42,113 nt of DNA, from positions 1 through 42,113 of the forward strand of contig JAMYWO010000256.1 of the NCBI GenBank assembly GCA_024220525.1, given 5' to 3'. A program made the translations under genes and the position numbers. Below are positions 40,039 through 42,113 of the stretch, one piece after another. How positions within the stretch are numbered: the stretch's first letter is position 1; the number at the start of each line of letters is the position of its first letter. The stretch comes from Cochliopodium minus. Lineage: Eukaryota; Discosea; Himatismenida; Cochliopodiidae. The notes under the pieces are model-generated. The model searched no databases, was not told the DNA's origin, and saw nothing but the letters and a program-made list of their open reading frames with translations.

Positions 40039-40950
40039 ATGAAAGAAAATCATTTATTGAAAATGTTTATAGCTCTATCAATCTTTATTAACATTTTTTT
40101 GATCTATAATCAGATGATTAAGAATAAAAATTGTGATAATATTCAAATAAAGGAGAATATTAAAAACATTACAAGGAGGGATCATAATATACTAGCAGTT
40201 CAACTGTCCCACTTTAGAAGATATCCAATCAATAATATAGATTTTGAATTATTGTATATAGAGCCAAAATATTTCAGGTTTAGAAATCTTAAAATTGAAA
40301 GGAACGAAACAGGAAGAGTGATAACAGATCATCTAAAGATATTGAATTTAATTTACAATTACAAAGATTATGATTATTATTTTTTGTTGGAGGATGATTG
40401 CTTTTTTTGTTGGGATTTAGTAAAACTAGAAAGGGTAATAAAAGCATACAATGCAACTATAGTGATGACAGGAATACAAGGATCAGGTTTTGTTATACAC
40501 AGAGATGTGATGGAGGAAATAGTAAAGATGGATATACAGAATGTAACAACTTGGTTGAGAAGTGACCTTGGGATGGATGTTTTCCTTGAATACACTTTCA
40601 GGTATGAAATCTATAAAACAAAATCAGATATTACCACTCATCTATATGAAGGATCATTACTAGGTCATCCTCATGGTACAAAGAAAAGTGTTTACACGGG
40701 TTGTTTTGAGTTATCTGACATAGTTAAGGGAGGAAAGAAGGATCTACTTCATTGTGCTCCAAATGATCTCTATAAACATTGGACCAGTGAGTGTATTCCT
40801 AAACAAGTTATTAGTAATGAAATGCCTTATTTTAATGGTTACAAATGGGTCGATAAAATAAGTAAGAATAAAAGAATTAGGGAAATGCTTGCTCGTTTAG
40901 ATAAAAGATTAACTTTTAGAAATGAATCTAATTTGGAAAAAGATATTTAG
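40039..40950 (+). CDS. Type II membrane glycosyltransferase-like protein
   Basis: An intronless gene of 303 residues ending in TAG. A short cytosolic tail (MKENHLLK) and one membrane anchor (about residues 8-25, MFIALSIFINIFLIYNQM) give the type II layout of Golgi enzymes. The lumenal part has YYFLLEDDCFFCWDLVKLER, in which EDD is a DXD-like metal and nucleotide-sugar site. TIVMTGIQGSGFVIHRDVME follows, as in GT54/MGAT4-like and related families where a G.G.V..R segment follows the DXD. Several N-glycosylation sequons (NIT, NET, NAT, NVT) are present. It probably transfers a sugar in the Golgi; donor and acceptor are unknown. It could belong to an unclassified family. Confidence 0.68.
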   Translation: MKENHLLKMFIALSIFINIFLIYNQMIKNKNCDNIQIKENIKNITRRDHNILAVQLSHFRRYPINNIDFELLYIEPKYFRFRNLKIERNETGRVITDHLKILNLIYNYKDYDYYFLLEDDCFFCWDLVKLERVIKAYNATIVMTGIQGSGFVIHRDVMEEIVKMDIQNVTTWLRSDLGMDVFLEYTFRYEIYKTKSDITTHLYEGSLLGHPHGTKKSVYTGCFELSDIVKGGKKDLLHCAPNDLYKHWTSECIPKQVISNEMPYFNGYKWVDKISKNKRIREMLARLDKRLTFRNESNLEKDI

Positions 40951-41079
40951 AAGAATTATTTAATTAAATTATTTATTTTTAAATTTTTTACAGAAATTTT
41001 TGTTTTTGTTTTCCTTAAAAAAAACTCTTTTTTTTTTTTACTTAATTTTTTTTTTCATTTTTTTTTTTAATTTTAATAG

Positions 41080-41228
41080 CTTTGAGTGCTTTCAAGTGTT
41101 TTATTTTTCATAATCACCCCAGACTAAATTTTTTCTTCATCTTCTTGGAACTATTGCTTTATGTCTTGGTTATCATCATTTTCATATCACAAAGTGCCAG
41201 AATCAACAAAAATTTGAAGATCAAATGA
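41080..41228 (+). CDS. Orphan 3' exon encoding a membrane helix
   Basis: After an acceptor (TTTTAATAG) an open frame reads LSAFKCFIFHNHPRLN, then FFFIFLELLLYVLVIIIFIS (one membrane helix) and QSARINKNLKIK with TGA at 41226-41228. No upstream exon is visible between the glycosyltransferase stop (40950) and 41079. Either the first exons are very short and hidden in the T-rich DNA, or the 5' part lies elsewhere because of a scaffold error. Function unknown. Confidence 0.45.
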
Positions 41229-41429
41229 TCTAATGTTTATTTGACAATAAATTGTTTTTGGAATAATTAATGTTTTAGCTTGAAATTCTTGGAAATTTGT
41301 TCTTTTTTTTTTTTTTACTGAAAGATTATTTTTTTAAAGTTAATCTGAAAGAAATATAAAAAAAATTTGACGTGAATTTAAATCAGTATAACTTCCTATA
41401 ATCAGGATATATATCCATTATCATCAATA

Positions 41430-42037
41430 ATGAATCCCAATATAGAATTATCAGAAGAACAAAAAATACTTTGCCAAAAGTTTTTGGATTCATCATCACA
41501 TTGCATAGCGATGGATCCTCTATCATCCATAGATTCCATCTCATCATCCCTATTGAGCCCCGAGGAAACTGTGGTCGCCTTTGATTTCGATCAGACGCTG
41601 AAAATGGCTCCCAAAAAGGGTATAAATGAAAAAGCAACGATAAGAGGAGGAGATGGTACAAAGGAATTCATGGATAGATTGTTGAAGGAAAATTATCCAA
41701 CGATAAGTACCGGAAAAAAAAAGTTAATATTATTTCAATTTTTTATTTTAAAAATAAAGTTATCACCGCTGCAACTCCTAATGGTAAATCTCATTTTTTC
41801 TCTTTTCTTCTTAATTTTTTTTTTATTTTCATTTTGTGTTGTTAGAACAAGCTACAGAGACATTGAGAAAAGAAGTAGTAAAGGTAAAAAAGAAAATTTG
41901 AAGGAGAATTTTTTTATTTTAGCTTAGTTTTAATATAATCATTCTTATTTATATTTTTTTAATTTATATTTTTTAATTTATATTTTTTAATTTTAATTTT
42001 ATGACTAAAATTCATTTTTTTTGAATGATTTTTTAAT

Positions 42038-42101
<64 letters not shown>

Positions 42102-42113
42102 ATTTTTTATTTT
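41430..42113 (+). CDS. HAD-superfamily hydrolase-like protein (3' end beyond the window)
   Basis: Exons 41430-41706, 41760-41783 (24 bases) and 41846-41882, with more expected past the window edge. HAD motif I is VVAFDFDQTLKM (the two Asp of DxDxT). Motif II is the spliced IIITAATPN (Thr after a hydrophobic strand), followed by EQATETLRKEVVK. HAD enzymes are mostly phosphatases. The cap and motifs III/IV are not in the window, so the substrate is open. The N-terminal 50 residues are Ser-rich. Downstream of 41883 no clear exon is found before the ATTTTTT repeat. Confidence 0.7.
42005..42113. repeat. (ATTTTTT)n microsatellite at the right edge
   Basis: The T-rich tract becomes regular ATTTTTT/ATTTTT units to the last base. 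The left edge is the same, which shows that the contig ends fall in microsatellites. Confidence 0.85.

Noticed and set aside
1-42113. CRISPR array, phage or bacterial mobile island
   Set aside because: Introns run through nearly all genes, and no spacer-repeat pattern, integrase or transposase was seen.

Overview
This is a very AT-rich nuclear fragment from a unicellular eukaryote. Genes are closely packed on both strands. They are cut by many short GT-AG introns that are T-rich on the coding strand. TAA, TAG and TGA all end recognisable proteins, so the code is standard. Mitochondrial-type carrier and IscA-like genes, an ER dolichol-mannose factor (MPDU1), F-box, MYND, B-box and RCC1 proteins, plant/protist TOM1-like seven-helix proteins and the absence of any operon logic suggest a free-living amoeboid or flagellate protist (Heterolobosea, Anaeramoebae or Amoebozoa are candidates). 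I cannot name the species.

Layout. 1-2901: 5' part of an unknown gene (-), an AhpC/TSA (PRXL2-like) gene (-), and the last exon of a Sel1-repeat gene (-). 2903-8931: 3' half of a DUF2009/UPF0652 gene (+), an SGNH hydrolase (-), a TOM1/THH1-like 7TM gene (+), a complete member of the unknown family (-) and the 3' end of another (-). 8933-16903: Sel1-MYND-ankyrin gene, RCC1 gene, RCC1 pseudogene, LRR gene (all +). 17150-22376: methyltransferase (+), thioredoxin-TM protein (-), secreted GLUG-like protein (-), IscA-like (-). 22964-27136: F-box/PUB/PP2C gene (+) with a damaged phosphatase part. 27626-32814: acylated Gly-Asp protein, MPDU1, small FDRLY-motif protein, tandem CCCH protein (all +). 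33199-34119: ADP/ATP-carrier-like gene (-). 34755-39046: second TOM1-like gene, B-box gene, 5' half of the DUF2009 gene (all +). 39250-42113: an exon fragment with an N, a Golgi-type glycosyltransferase-like gene, an orphan membrane exon and a HAD-like gene cut by the window end (all +).

Two results stand out. First, two genes are each split into complementary halves lying far apart. The breaks fall inside introns at AT microsatellites, two of which carry a single N. The DUF2009 halves (37253-39046 and 3208-3952) and the unknown-family halves (87-1056 and 8471-8833) join with correct phase if the blocks 1-2901, 2903-8931 and 8933-onward are placed in reverse order without being flipped. The window is therefore most likely a mis-ordered scaffold. 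Second, several genes keep their frame and their conserved family motifs only if four-base microexons are spliced in. I find four such microexons (TGAG twice, TAAG, ATTG) plus others of 10, 11, 13 and 20 bases. Two TOM1-like paralogues that share a four-base microexon each come out at exactly 290 codons.

The genes do not form one pathway. This is ordinary chromosomal housekeeping and signalling content; the interest lies in gene structure and assembly.
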